Shown here in pieces: positions 26,290 through 35,181 of a stretch of 64,000 nt of DNA (within the stretch, counting starts at the first letter, position 1; every line of letters begins with the position of its first letter). The stretch is from Ruminococcus sp. (GTDB lineage Bacteria > Bacillota > Clostridia > Oscillospirales > Ruminococcaceae). Position numbers and translations under genes: made by a program. The stretch covers positions 1 to 64,000 of the forward strand of contig SVNW01000005.1 in assembly GCA_015066745.1 (NCBI GenBank), written 5' to 3'. The notes beneath the pieces were generated by a model. The model saw nothing but the letters and a program-made list of their open reading frames with translations, was not told the origin of the DNA and made no database searches.

Positions 26290-27130
26290 TATGACAGAAT
26301 TGTTTGATAAAGCGTTGGAGTATGATAAGAGCTGTCCGGAAGAATTTCCTGACGAAAAGATATTTTCAAATATCTATTATACTTCATTGTCGCATTCTCT
26401 GCGGATTATGAAATCTTTAGTTGAAAATAATGATAAAAATATAAATGACAAAAAGACTATGAACGAATGGATTAAGGTCAGCGAGGGTGATGCGGACAAA
26501 AAAGAAGATATTGTGAACCCGGAAGATATCTGTGTTATAAATTTTGATGTCATGAAAAATGTAATGGATGTTGATAAAAACCGTTTATGTACAGTAGATG
26601 CGTTGCTTTTGTCAGAGGACAAAAGTGTTATCATTGAATTTAAAAATACCAAATTATCGAAAATTTATACGGAATACATTAATCTTGATCCTAAAAATAA
26701 AAAATGTATAATGGATAAGCTGATATGCGGAAAAAATCTATTGAAAGATTATATTGAAATATCAGATGTGCATTTTATGCTTGTTTATAATAAAAATGAT
26801 ATTCCGTCAAAAATTAAATCTCAAAAAGCTGAAGGAACAGAAGAAGTTCATACAAATTCCAAAGGAAAACAATCGAGGGTGAGCAAGGTTAAATTCACCA
26901 AACCTGTTTCGAAGAAAAATGATGTATTAAAAAACTTTGAAAAAGAATTTTCTAAGCTTGGATTTTCTGAATGTAAAAATACAGATTTTTTGTCAGGTAC
27001 AAAATGCGGAAAAAAGATGGCTAAAAATAACAACAAATTTTCGTTAATCACTCAATATGAACTTTTGGAGTTTTATGAGATTTTTAAAAATTGGGATTGG
27101 GGAGATTATGCGAAATATTTCAACGGTTGA
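26282..27130 (+). CDS. Putative PD-(D/E)XK nuclease partner of the ATPase
   Basis: The 282-residue cytoplasmic protein is not one I recognise by family. Its centre contains VDALLLSEDKSVIIEFKN, with Asp106, Glu119 and Lys121 in the spacing of a PD-(D/E)XK active site. The flanks are helical and Lys-rich, with a basic low-complexity segment at about 185-215 that could bind nucleic acid. ATG 26282 overlaps the ATPase gene by 8 bases and has GGTGAT just upstream; ATG 26270 and 26291 are alternatives. Overlap with an OLD-like ATPase suggests a two-component effector. A nuclease function is inferred from this motif alone. Confidence 0.6.
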   Translation: MTDMTELFDKALEYDKSCPEEFPDEKIFSNIYYTSLSHSLRIMKSLVENNDKNINDKKTMNEWIKVSEGDADKKEDIVNPEDICVINFDVMKNVMDVDKNRLCTVDALLLSEDKSVIIEFKNTKLSKIYTEYINLDPKNKKCIMDKLICGKNLLKDYIEISDVHFMLVYNKNDIPSKIKSQKAEGTEEVHTNSKGKQSRVSKVKFTKPVSKKNDVLKNFEKEFSKLGFSECKNTDFLSGTKCGKKMAKNNNKFSLITQYELLEFYEIFKNWDWGDYAKYFNG

Positions 27131-27176
27131 TACTATCGAAGTTATCAACTGCCGATTTTTATTTATTGTTAGTATA

Positions 27177-27206
27177 TTGACAAGAAAAAAAAGAATATGC
27201 TATACT
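27177..27206 (+). promoter_or_regulatory. Promoter of the NatAB-like operon
   Basis: Consensus TTGACA at 27177-27182 and TATACT at 27201-27206 have an 18-base spacer. Confidence 0.7.
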
Positions 27207-27245
27207 GTAGATATCATATATATACAGTTGTGATAAGGAGGAAAT

Positions 27246-28151
27246 ATGAAATTACAGTTTAAAGAAATTTTTAAGAGTTTCGGTGAAAAGAAAGTATTAA
27301 AAGGCATTTCGTTTACTGCAGAGAGCGGAATGGCTTTTGGAATACTCGGAAGAAACGGTGCTGGTAAGACTACGAGTATAAGAATACTTATGAATGTATT
27401 TGCCGCAGATAGCGGTGAAGTGCTTCTGGACGGAAAGAAGATTGATTATTCCGGTATTAAAATAGGTTATCTTCCGGAAGAAAGAGGACTTTATCCGAAA
27501 AAGAAAATAGCAGAACAGCTCTGGTATTTTGCTGAGCTAAAGGGAATGAATCATTCGGATGCGGTAAAGGCTGTTGATTACTGGCTCGAAAGACTTGGGA
27601 TGATAGAGTATCGTGACAAAAAGCTTGAAGTTCTTTCAAAGGGAAATCAGCAGAAAATACAACTTATAACAGCGATCGTACATGATCCTCAGATCATAGT
27701 ACTTGATGAACCTTTTTCGGGATTGGATCCTGTAAATGCGATGCTTCTCGAAGACACTGTAAAAGAAGAGATATCAAAAGGAAAGATCGTGCTTTTTTCA
27801 AGTCATCAGATGAATTACATAGAAGAGTTCTGCGATCAGATAGCTATTTTAAATGACGGGCAGATTGCAATAAGCGGAAATATACGTGATATAAAGCGTG
27901 GTTATACGAGAGATAAGTTGGTATTGCGTTCGGTTGACAAGGAGAAAATCATAAAGGATCTTGGGGATATATGCAGTCTGTATGAAAATGATTCGCTTAT
28001 GATAACACTTCCTGCTCCTGAACAGAAAAAGGAAATGATGTCGAAACTTGTATCAGAGTACGATATTGATGAAATAAGAGTTTTTGAACCTACGCTCAAT
28101 GACATATTTGTAGAGTATACAGGCGGAGAAAAGGAGAATGATAAGAAATGA
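27246..28151 (+). CDS. ABC transporter ATP-binding protein, NatA-like
   Basis: This 301-residue nucleotide-binding subunit has GRNGAGKTT (Walker A), signature LSKGNQQK and Walker B IIVLDEPFSGLDP. A C-terminal extension of about 80 residues is typical of NatA-like (COG4152) subunits. AAGGAGG precedes the ATG. The permease gene overlaps its stop by 4 bases (ATGA), so the two are translationally coupled. Sodium or small-molecule export is the family annotation; the substrate is unknown. Confidence 0.88.
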   Translation: MKLQFKEIFKSFGEKKVLKGISFTAESGMAFGILGRNGAGKTTSIRILMNVFAADSGEVLLDGKKIDYSGIKIGYLPEERGLYPKKKIAEQLWYFAELKGMNHSDAVKAVDYWLERLGMIEYRDKKLEVLSKGNQQKIQLITAIVHDPQIIVLDEPFSGLDPVNAMLLEDTVKEEISKGKIVLFSSHQMNYIEEFCDQIAILNDGQIAISGNIRDIKRGYTRDKLVLRSVDKEKIIKDLGDICSLYENDSLMITLPAPEQKKEMMSKLVSEYDIDEIRVFEPTLNDIFVEYTGGEKENDKK

Positions 28152-29386
28152 AACAGTTTGGAAGAATATTTAGATTTGAACTGCGGGGATATCTTACCAA
28201 CAAGGTTTTTGTCGGAGTTACAGCACTTATAATGCTGGTAGTGGCATTTATAACATTTATACCTAGATTTAGCGGAGATAAAGATGAAAATAAACCCGAT
28301 GGTGCAGATGATAAAAAAGTAATGATAGTTTCTGTGCATGATGATAGTGCTTCGGATATTATGCTCAGTTCGTTCAAAGCGGCATTTGCAGATTATGATG
28401 TACAGCTTGGTAGTGGTGATGTTGAGAGTATAAAAAAACAGATAAAAGATGAAAAAGCCGAATGTGCATTTGTATTTGACACAATCACAACATATAAGTA
28501 TTATGTAAATAATCTTACTATGAGCGATACAAATATGGCAAGTGCAAATGAGCTTGTGCGTGGTGTTTATCAGATACTTGCGATGATCGAGGGCGGTATA
28601 CCTGAAGTTGAGGCTCAGGAAATAATGAATGTCATGATAGAAGGCGAAAGTGTAAGTCTTGGTCAGGATCAGATCAATAATTTCTTCTACACATATATCA
28701 TGATAATGGCACTTTATATGGTTATTGTGTTGTATGGACAGATGATCTCAACAAGCGTTGCTGCTGAAAAGAGTTCAAGAGCTATGGAACTTCTTATAAC
28801 AAGTGCAAAGCCTGTAAATATGATGTTCGGTAAAGTGTTTGCGGCTTGTCTTGCAGGTTTTTTACAGCTTGCATTGATATTTGGATCGGCATATGTTTTC
28901 TATAATATAAACAAATCATATATGGAGGATATGAAGTTTATAAATACAGCGTTTGATATTCCGCTTGAACTCCTTATCTATATGCTGGTTTTCTTTGTAT
29001 TAGGATTTCTTGTATATGCTACAATGTATGGTGCGGTTGGTTCAACAGTTTCCAAGACAGAGGATCTCAATACAGCTTCTATGCCGGTTACATTTTTGTT
29101 TGTGATCGGATTTATGATAGTAATAATGGCTATATCAGGTTCTACAGTAGATTCTCCGCTTATGAAGGTATGTTCGTTTATACCGTTTACTTCTCCTATG
29201 GTTATGTTTGCTCGTATAGCAATGAGTACTGTGCCGGTAACCGAGATAGCAGTTTCAATAGCAGTTCTGGTGGTTTCGGTATTTGTTATAGGAGTATTTT
29301 CTGCCAGAGTATACCGTGTCGGCGTCCTTATGTACGGTTCAGTATTAAAACCGGCTGATATATTGAAGCTTGCCAAGAAACAGTAA
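28148..29386 (+). CDS. ABC-2 type permease, NatB-like
   Basis: The 412-residue membrane subunit has one N-terminal transmembrane helix at about residues 20-40 and an extracytoplasmic domain of about 135 residues. Five further helices lie in the C-terminal half (from about 180, 230, 275, 315 and 365). This is the layout of the NatB/ABC2_membrane_3 family. It overlaps the ATPase gene by 4 bases and has GGAG about 10 bases upstream. It completes a two-gene exporter; no other operon member follows. Confidence 0.87.
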   Translation: MKQFGRIFRFELRGYLTNKVFVGVTALIMLVVAFITFIPRFSGDKDENKPDGADDKKVMIVSVHDDSASDIMLSSFKAAFADYDVQLGSGDVESIKKQIKDEKAECAFVFDTITTYKYYVNNLTMSDTNMASANELVRGVYQILAMIEGGIPEVEAQEIMNVMIEGESVSLGQDQINNFFYTYIMIMALYMVIVLYGQMISTSVAAEKSSRAMELLITSAKPVNMMFGKVFAACLAGFLQLALIFGSAYVFYNINKSYMEDMKFINTAFDIPLELLIYMLVFFVLGFLVYATMYGAVGSTVSKTEDLNTASMPVTFLFVIGFMIVIMAISGSTVDSPLMKVCSFIPFTSPMVMFARIAMSTVPVTEIAVSIAVLVVSVFVIGVFSARVYRVGVLMYGSVLKPADILKLAKKQ

Positions 29387-29512
29387 TGTATAGGAATATG
29401 GCTAAAAACCACAATAAAAACACAAACAAAGTAGAAAAATACATAAAATAAACATGTGAACCGTTTATGTGTTGTGATGTTGCACAAAAATAAAAATCTT
29501 TTATTTTTTTAC

Positions 29513-29541
29513 TTGACTTGTCAGAAAAGTCATGCTATAAT
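29513..29541 (+). promoter_or_regulatory. Strong promoter of a short leader RNA or sRNA
   Basis: TTGACT at 29513-29518 and TATAAT at 29536-29541 are 17 bases apart. The predicted start (near 29548) coincides with the base of a hairpin. Confidence 0.8.
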
Positions 29542-29547
29542 AATGAC

Positions 29548-29672
29548 AGTGTTAAGTTAATATTCGTTATTAAGATTAACACTCGTTTTGTTGTCTCCTT
29601 TCTTTTGTTCTACACATATTTATTTATCTCTTTTTATCTTTGCAGGACACCGTTTGTCCTGCATTTTTTATT
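29548..29672 (+). ncRNA. Candidate small RNA or attenuated leader with an anti-Shine-Dalgarno tract
   Basis: About 125 bases run from a strong promoter to an intrinsic terminator. The 5' end forms a hairpin (GTGTTAA at 29549-29555 with TTAACAC at 29576-29582, and inner TTAATA/TATTAA). A long pyrimidine-rich single-stranded region holds CTCCTTTC at 29595-29602, the exact complement of GAAAGGAG ribosome binding sites. The terminator pairs GCAGGACA (29642-29649) with TGTCCTGC (29655-29662), followed by a T tract. No ORF lies inside. It could be a free sRNA or an attenuator for the lipoprotein gene that starts 95 bases later. Confidence 0.6.
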
Positions 29673-29766
29673 TGTAGTTAAAAGACTGAGAGGGAACAAG
29701 ATTCAGAAAAAATGTACGACATAAACAATGGATAAAACAATAAAAAGACAAGGTGGTCAAAGTTTT

Positions 29767-30534
29767 ATGAAAAACTCACGTTCCTTTTTTGCTGTTGCAC
29801 TTGTGGCAACTATTGCTTTTTCATCATGTAATAACGGGTCAGAGGATCATGATAATGCTCCGCCGTTGATAACACGTTCTTCTGTAACGCAGACAACGCC
29901 GGAAGAAACTTATTATATTCCGGATAAATATCTGGAACTGGATGGAGAACCTGTAACGCAGGTGGCTCCCGATGCTGTGATGTCAGAAGACCCTGAAACT
30001 ATAAGAAGTGGAACGTGGTTCTGCTATGACCCTTCAGAAAGCAGTTACTTGTTTTTTGACCATACAGAAAAAATGGGTGCAGAAATACGAGTAAACAGTG
30101 GCGTTGCAGAGACTATTATGTATGAACTTTCTGAAGATAATAAGTCTGTGAACTTTTATTCACGCAGGTTTGATTCATATGTAGTTGTAAATTACATTGA
30201 TCCTACTCATGCAGAGCTTGTTCTTCCAGCCAAAGATGGTGGAGAAAAAATCAAAAAACCGATGCTTTATGTATCAGAAGACAGATTTAACAGCTTCATT
30301 CTTTACACTGATCAGGAATTTGAAAAAATGGCGATAGATTATTATAATGATCATACAACAAAAAAGAAAAATAACCTTCTTGCACAGTGTGTGACAGGCG
30401 AAGATTCGATGGTTCTGATAAATCTGTATATTATAACCGGTGCGGGAGATATGAAAATATATGAAACATATACTGTAAATCGTCTTGATGCGATGGGAAC
30501 AGACAGTCAGGGAAATGTAATAGATCTCAAGTAA
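29767..30534 (+). CDS. Lipoprotein of unknown function
   Basis: The 255-residue product has a signal peptide ending in IAFSSC, with Cys21 as the likely lipidated residue. A Ser/Thr/Pro-rich linker leads to a compact domain at about residues 75-255. No family is recognised. ATG 29767 is chosen because AGGTGGT lies 9 bases upstream; a longer start at 29728 would place extra polar residues before the signal sequence. The gene lies behind the short terminated RNA at 29548-29672, so its expression may depend on read-through. Confidence 0.7.
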   Translation: MKNSRSFFAVALVATIAFSSCNNGSEDHDNAPPLITRSSVTQTTPEETYYIPDKYLELDGEPVTQVAPDAVMSEDPETIRSGTWFCYDPSESSYLFFDHTEKMGAEIRVNSGVAETIMYELSEDNKSVNFYSRRFDSYVVVNYIDPTHAELVLPAKDGGEKIKKPMLYVSEDRFNSFILYTDQEFEKMAIDYYNDHTTKKKNNLLAQCVTGEDSMVLINLYIITGAGDMKIYETYTVNRLDAMGTDSQGNVIDLK

Positions 30535-30543
30535 AAAAATAAA

Positions 30544-30590
30544 AGCAACAAAGTTTTTAGGGCGTTCAGGACTTTGTTGCTTATTTTTTT
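30544..30590 (+). terminator. Intrinsic terminator after the lipoprotein gene
   Basis: AGCAACAAAGT (30544-30554) pairs with ACTTTGTTGCT (30571-30581) and is followed by a T-rich run. The loop is 16 bases. Confidence 0.85.
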
Positions 30591-30658
30591 TACGATAAAC
30601 TTGTCGAGGATAAGTATAATTATGAATAATTTTTAGTGTATATAATATGCATTTTCTA

Positions 30659-30687
30659 TTGATTTATATAGGAAAATATATTATAAT
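30659..30687 (+). promoter_or_regulatory. Promoter of rsmE
   Basis: TTGATT at 30659-30664 and TATAAT at 30682-30687 have a 17-base spacer. The leader is about 115 bases. Confidence 0.65.
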
Positions 30688-30808
30688 ATAAAGTAGTAAT
30701 GGCAATGTAATGCTATTGCGGTTACGATCAGTTACGTTTTGTGTGACAAATACTGGTGAGCCGGATAAATCAGCATAAAAGGCAAATGCTGAAGGGAGAA
30801 GTAAATTC

Positions 30809-31531
30809 ATGCCACGATTTTTTGTAGACAGTATAAGCGATGAAAAATATGCACAGATAACAGGCGAAGATGCAAGGCATATAAGCAGGTCGTTGCGAAT
30901 GAAAAAAGAGGATACACTCATTGTATCATGCGATGGTATTGATTATTCATGCGTTATAAAGGGAATTTCAGATGATCTTATAAGTCTTGAGGTTTTGTTT
31001 TTTAACAAGTGCAGTTCTGAACCAAGTATCGATCTTACGTTATATCAGGCAGTACCAAAACTTGATAAGCTGGAAATGATAATTCAGAAATCTGTTGAGC
31101 TTGGAGCAAACCGAATAGTTCCCGTACTCACGCATCGTTGTATTTCGCGTCCGAGTGAAAAAGATTTTTCAAAAAAACTTATACGCTATCAGAAAATAGC
31201 GCTTGAGGCTGCCAAACAGTCAGGAAGAGGCATAATTCCCGAAGTTTTGCCAATAATAAATTATGCTGAGGCACTCGACCGTATGAAAAACTCAGATTGC
31301 CCTCTTATGCTTTATGAACAGGGCGGAGTAAGATTTTCGGAAGTTAATTTTGAATCAGTAAAGACCGTTTCCCTGCTTATAGGAAGCGAGGGCGGTTTTG
31401 ATGAGGAGGAAGTTGTAAAAGCAGATAATGCGGGTGTAAAGCGTATATGGCTGGGTGACAGGATACTCAGATGTGAAACTGCACCGCTTGCAGCGATATC
31501 TGTCACGATGTTTCTTACCGGAAATTTATAA
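30809..31531 (+). CDS. rsmE: 16S rRNA (uracil-1498-N3)-methyltransferase RsmE
   Basis: The 240-residue SPOUT-class enzyme methylates U1498 of 16S rRNA. It has the small N-terminal PUA-like domain (residues 1-65) and a C-terminal knotted methyltransferase domain. Typical motifs are LIGSEGGFDEEEV and the knot segment LGDRILRCETAPLAA. GAAGGGAG precedes the ATG. Length matches the family. Confidence 0.93.
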   Translation: MPRFFVDSISDEKYAQITGEDARHISRSLRMKKEDTLIVSCDGIDYSCVIKGISDDLISLEVLFFNKCSSEPSIDLTLYQAVPKLDKLEMIIQKSVELGANRIVPVLTHRCISRPSEKDFSKKLIRYQKIALEAAKQSGRGIIPEVLPIINYAEALDRMKNSDCPLMLYEQGGVRFSEVNFESVKTVSLLIGSEGGFDEEEVVKADNAGVKRIWLGDRILRCETAPLAAISVTMFLTGNL

Positions 31532-31601
31532 CCGGATGACATACTGCAGAGGTCATCGTGGATAAAGATATATTTTTTCTGCAGAGAATGGAGAATTTAT
31601 T

Positions 31602-31931
31602 ATGAAAAGTTCAGTTTTAGGTATATTTGCAGCAGCTGTATCAGTGACAGCAGCTATATTTACAGTGTTGGCATTGAAGAAACATAGCGAGAAGAAGAAA
31701 TATCGCAACTATGACTGCGATTATGATTGTGATTATGATTGCGACTGCGACTGCGATTGTGATGACTGCGATTGCGACTGTGATTTCGAAGACTGTGACT
31801 TTGAAGATTTCTCTATCGAAGACGAATGTGATATCGATGATTTTGATGATGCTGATATCAGCGATCTTGAAGATATGACAGAAGAGACAGAAGAGGAAAT
31901 TGACAAGGCAGCAGACGATAAGGAAAAATAA
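31602..31931 (+). CDS. Membrane-anchored Asp/Cys-repeat peptide, unknown
   Basis: This 109-residue protein has a single transmembrane helix (residues 4-25), a basic stop-transfer (KKHSEKKK), then an extreme low-complexity segment. Residues 38-61 are almost only Asp, Cys and Tyr in alternating D-C units, and the tail to 109 is Asp/Glu-rich. Eleven cysteines occur between residues 39 and 76. The DNA at 31713-31784 is a degenerate GAYTGY six-base repeat that could expand or contract. The positive-inside rule puts the tail in the cytoplasm if the N-terminus is outside. Metal or iron-sulphur binding is plausible but unproven. A good ribosome binding site (ATGGAGAA) and a terminator support a real gene. 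Confidence 0.75.
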   Translation: MKSSVLGIFAAAVSVTAAIFTVLALKKHSEKKKYRNYDCDYDCDYDCDCDCDCDDCDCDCDFEDCDFEDFSIEDECDIDDFDDADISDLEDMTEETEEEIDKAADDKEK

Positions 31932-31955
31932 TTATTCTGTATTTTGAGTTTTGGG

Positions 31956-31984
31956 GCAGGACAGATTTTTCTGTCCTGCTTTAG
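31956..31984 (+). terminator. Hairpin after the Asp/Cys-repeat gene
   Basis: GCAGGACAG (31956-31964) pairs with CTGTCCTGC (31971-31979). The following T run is short. The first eight bases of the stem equal those of the terminator at 29642-29662. Confidence 0.6.
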
Positions 31985-32015
31985 CGTTAAAATATAATTT
32001 TTTTGGAGGATATAT

Positions 32016-33206
32016 ATGGCTAAGGAAATAAAGAAAAAGACACTACAGGTTCCGGTTGGAAATGATGAAAAGAAAAAAGCACTGGAAATGGCTATTGCAC
32101 AGATTGAAAAGACATATGGTGCAGGTGCCGTTATGCGTCTTGGTCAGACAAAGAGCCTTGATGTTGAGGTAGTTCCTACAGGTTCTATGACACTTGATAT
32201 GGCACTTGGAATAGGCGGTGTGCCGAGAGGACGTATAGTTGAAGTTTACGGCCCTGAAAGTTCGGGTAAAACTACAGTTGCATTACATATAGTTGCAGAA
32301 GCTCAGAAGCAGGGTGGAAATGCGGCGTTTATTGACGTTGAACATGCTCTTGATCCTGTTTATGCAAGTGCGCTTGGTGTAAATATTGATGATCTTCTTG
32401 TTTCTCAGCCCGACAGCGGTGAACAGGCTCTTGAAATAGCAGAAGCACTTGTTCGTTCAGGCGCTATTGACGTTATCGTACTTGACTCTGTTGCGGCTAT
32501 GGTAACGAAGGCTGAAATCGATGGCGAAATGGGCGACCTTCATGTAGGTCAGCTTGCAAGACTTATGTCACAGGCGATGAGAAAACTTACATCAGTAATT
32601 TCCAAGTCAAACTGTGTTGCGATATTTATAAACCAGGTTCGTGAAAAGATAGGCGTTATGTACGGAAACCCCGAAACAACTCCGGGCGGACGTGCTCTTA
32701 AATTCTATTCATCAGTTCGTATAGAGGTAAGAAAAGGTGAAGCACTCAAGAGCGGTACAGAGATTATCGGTGCACGTACAAGATGTAAAGTTGTAAAAAA
32801 TAAAGTAGCGCCTCCTTTTAAAGAGTGTGAATTCGACATAATGTATGGTCAGGGAATTTCACGAGTAGGAGAAGTACTTGACCTTGCAGTAGAACTCGAC
32901 ATTGTAAAAAAAGGCGGTGCTTGGTTCAGTTATAACGATACGAAACTCGGACAGGGACGTGACAATGTAAAAGAACTTCTCAAAAACGATCCTGCACTCA
33001 TGCTTGAAATAGAAGAAAAAATCAAAGAAAATGCAGAAAATATCGTTATGACATCAAAGAAAAACAAGAAAAATTCCAAGCTTGATGAAGCAGCAGATGC
33101 AGCGGCGGCAGTAACAGCAGATTCTAAGCCTGCCAAAAAAGATGATGTTTCAATAAGTGCGGAAGATGATTTTGAAGAATTTGCACCGGCCGGTGATGAT
33201 GAGTGA
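32016..33206 (+). CDS. recA: Recombinase RecA
   Basis: The 396-residue product catalyses homologous strand exchange and LexA cleavage. Walker A GPESSGKT is at residues 79-86, with [15 protein letters not shown] (Walker B region) and [14 protein letters not shown] (loop L1/L2 area) further on. The protein is about 45 residues longer than usual because of an acidic Ala/Asp/Lys-rich tail. GGAGGA precedes the ATG. RecX follows with a 4-base overlap, the classical regulator pairing. Confidence 0.97.
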   Translation: MAKEIKKKTLQVPVGNDEKKKALEMAIAQIEKTYGAGAVMRLGQTKSLDVEVVPTGSMTLDMALGIGGVPRGRIVEVYGPESSGKTTVALHIVAEAQKQGGNAAFIDVEHALDPVYASALGVNIDDLLVSQPDSGEQALEIAEALVRSGAIDVIVLDSVAAMVTKAEIDGEMGDLHVGQLARLMSQAMRKLTSVISKSNCVAIFINQVREKIGVMYGNPETTPGGRALKFYSSVRIEVRKGEALKSGTEIIGARTRCKVVKNKVAPPFKECEFDIMYGQGISRVGEVLDLAVELDIVKKGGAWFSYNDTKLGQGRDNVKELLKNDPALMLEIEEKIKENAENIVMTSKKNKKNSKLDEAADAAAAVTADSKPAKKDDVSISAEDDFEEFAPAGDDE

Positions 33207-33814
33207 TAATAACTTCTCTTGAAAAATACAAGGGCAGTACATATGAGGTAACGGTTGACAAGCAAAAAATTTATCTTCATAAGGATATCATACTGGACTT
33301 TGGTATAAAGGTTTCAAAAGAGATATCCGAAGAAAAGCTTGAAGAGATACTGGAAGCTTCCGAAAAGAGACGTGCGTTTGAAAGAGCAATGTACCTGCTT
33401 GATTACAGAGATTACTCTTATCGGGAGCTTTTCGGAAAGCTTTCTGAAAGCTACGAAGAAGATATATGTTTTTATGTGCTAAACAAACTTGCCGGTCTGG
33501 GATTTATAGATGACAGAAGGTATGCCCGTAATCTGGCAAGAAAATATGTAGAAGTAAAAAAATACGGCTTTTACCGAGCTTCAAATGAAATGCGCCGTAA
33601 GGGCTTAAGTCGTGATATCGTTGATGAAGCGTTATCCGAATATGATGAAAAGATACATGACATACTGACAGAGCTTATAATGAAGAAATATTATGATTCC
33701 TTGGAGGACAGGGATAAGCTCAGGAAAATGAAAAACGCACTTGTGCGTCAGGGGTATAGTTTTGATGAAATAAATACTGTTATCAGAGAACTTGAAGTCT
33801 GTGATGACGAATAA
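33203..33814 (+). CDS. recX: Regulatory protein RecX
   Basis: This 203-residue helical protein inhibits RecA filaments. It shows the RecX repeats, including [16 protein letters not shown] and [18 protein letters not shown]. The GTG start overlaps the recA stop (GTGA), so translation is coupled. The N-terminal 60 residues form a beta-rich extension common in Firmicute RecX. Confidence 0.9.
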   Translation: MIITSLEKYKGSTYEVTVDKQKIYLHKDIILDFGIKVSKEISEEKLEEILEASEKRRAFERAMYLLDYRDYSYRELFGKLSESYEEDICFYVLNKLAGLGFIDDRRYARNLARKYVEVKKYGFYRASNEMRRKGLSRDIVDEALSEYDEKIHDILTELIMKKYYDSLEDRDKLRKMKNALVRQGYSFDEINTVIRELEVCDDE

Positions 33815-33837
33815 AAAATAAAGGTGGTTAATTCCCG

Positions 33838-35181
33838 ATGCCCATAAATATTGGAATGGTGTCACTTGGTTGTTCTAAAAATCTTGTTGACAGTGAAAGA
33901 ATGCTCTACAAAATAAGAGAGCGTGGCTACAAGCTTGTAACCGATCCTGCCAAGGCAAATGTTGTAGTTATAAATACTTGTGGTTTTATTCAGTCAGCAA
34001 AAGAAGAAGCTATAGAAACTATTCTTGAGCTGGCAAAACTCAAAGAAGAAGGTACTATAAAGAAAATAGTCGTAACAGGTTGTCTTGCCCAGAGATATAA
34101 GGAAGAAATGGCGGAAGAATTCAAAGATGAGATAGATGCTGTTGTGGGTATAGGCAATAATGAGGATATTATAGATATCATAGACAGAGTGCTCGCAAAT
34201 GAGCGTGTTGTCGAATTTAAAGATAAACTCAGCCTTAAACTTACAGGTAAACGTATAATATCCACACTTCCGTTCTTTACATATCTTAAAATTGCCGAGG
34301 GTTGCAGTAACTGTTGCTCATATTGTGCTATCCCGATGATAAGAGGCAAATTCAGAAGTGTCCCGATGGAAGATGTTCTTTCAGAGGCTAAGTGGCTTGT
34401 AGAAAACGGTGTTACTGAACTTAATGTGGTAGCACAGGATTCCACGAGATATGGCGAAGATCTTTACGGAAAATCAGAGCTTCCGTCGCTTCTGAAAAAA
34501 TTGTGTGCTATAGAAGGCGTCAGATGGGTACGAGTACTTTACTGTTATCCTGAAAGAATAACGGATGAACTCATAGAGACTATAGCTTCAGAACCAAAGA
34601 TAGTAAAATACCTTGATATTCCGATACAGCACAGTGACAAGGATATTCTGAAGGCTATGGGCAGAGGCGGAAGCGAAGAAGAACTCAGAGTGCTTTTTGG
34701 AAAACTGCGTGAAAAGATTCCGGGACTCGTTATAAGAACAACACTTATCACAGGTTTTCCGGGTGAAACAGAAGAGCAGTTCAATTCTATGGCGGAATTT
34801 GTAAAAGAAATGGAATTTGACAGGCTGGGCTGTTTTCCTTATTCTGAAGAAGAAGGAACAAAGGCAGCTGATATGCCAGATCAGGTTGACGAAGAAGTAC
34901 GTGCGCATCGTGCAGAGATAATCATGCAACAGCAACAGCTTATAAGTGAGAGAAAAAATAACGAGAAAATCGGAAAAGTTCTTCAGGCTGTTGTCGAAGG
35001 CTATGATCAGTGGGGTGAATGTTATTTTGGAAGAACTCAAAGTGACGCTCCTGATATTGACGGAAAGATATTTTTTGACTCAGCACAAAAACTTGCAGTG
35101 GGTCAGCTTGTAAATGTAAAAGTGGCAGAAGCGCTTGATTATGATCTGATGGGAGAGGTGACAGATGAACCTGCCGAATAA
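33838..35181 (+). CDS. rimO: Ribosomal protein S12 methylthiotransferase RimO
   Basis: This 447-residue radical SAM enzyme methylthiolates an Asp of ribosomal protein S12. Cys12, Cys48 and Cys82 ligate the auxiliary cluster, and CSNCCSYC supplies the radical SAM ligands Cys156, Cys160 and Cys163. A TRAM-like domain ends the protein. AAAGGTGG precedes the ATG. The downstream pgsA gene starts inside its 3' end. Confidence 0.95.
   Translation: MPINIGMVSLGCSKNLVDSERMLYKIRERGYKLVTDPAKANVVVINTCGFIQSAKEEAIETILELAKLKEEGTIKKIVVTGCLAQRYKEEMAEEFKDEIDAVVGIGNNEDIIDIIDRVLANERVVEFKDKLSLKLTGKRIISTLPFFTYLKIAEGCSNCCSYCAIPMIRGKFRSVPMEDVLSEAKWLVENGVTELNVVAQDSTRYGEDLYGKSELPSLLKKLCAIEGVRWVRVLYCYPERITDELIETIASEPKIVKYLDIPIQHSDKDILKAMGRGGSEEELRVLFGKLREKIPGLVIRTTLITGFPGETEEQFNSMAEFVKEMEFDRLGCFPYSEEEGTKAADMPDQVDEEVRAHRAEIIMQQQQLISERKNNEKIGKVLQAVVEGYDQWGECYFGRTQSDAPDIDGKIFFDSAQKLAVGQLVNVKVAEALDYDLMGEVTDEPAE

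Noticed and set aside
31713..31784. CRISPR-like or minisatellite array
   Set aside because: The six-base repeats are codon pairs (Asp-Cys) within an open frame, with no spacers.
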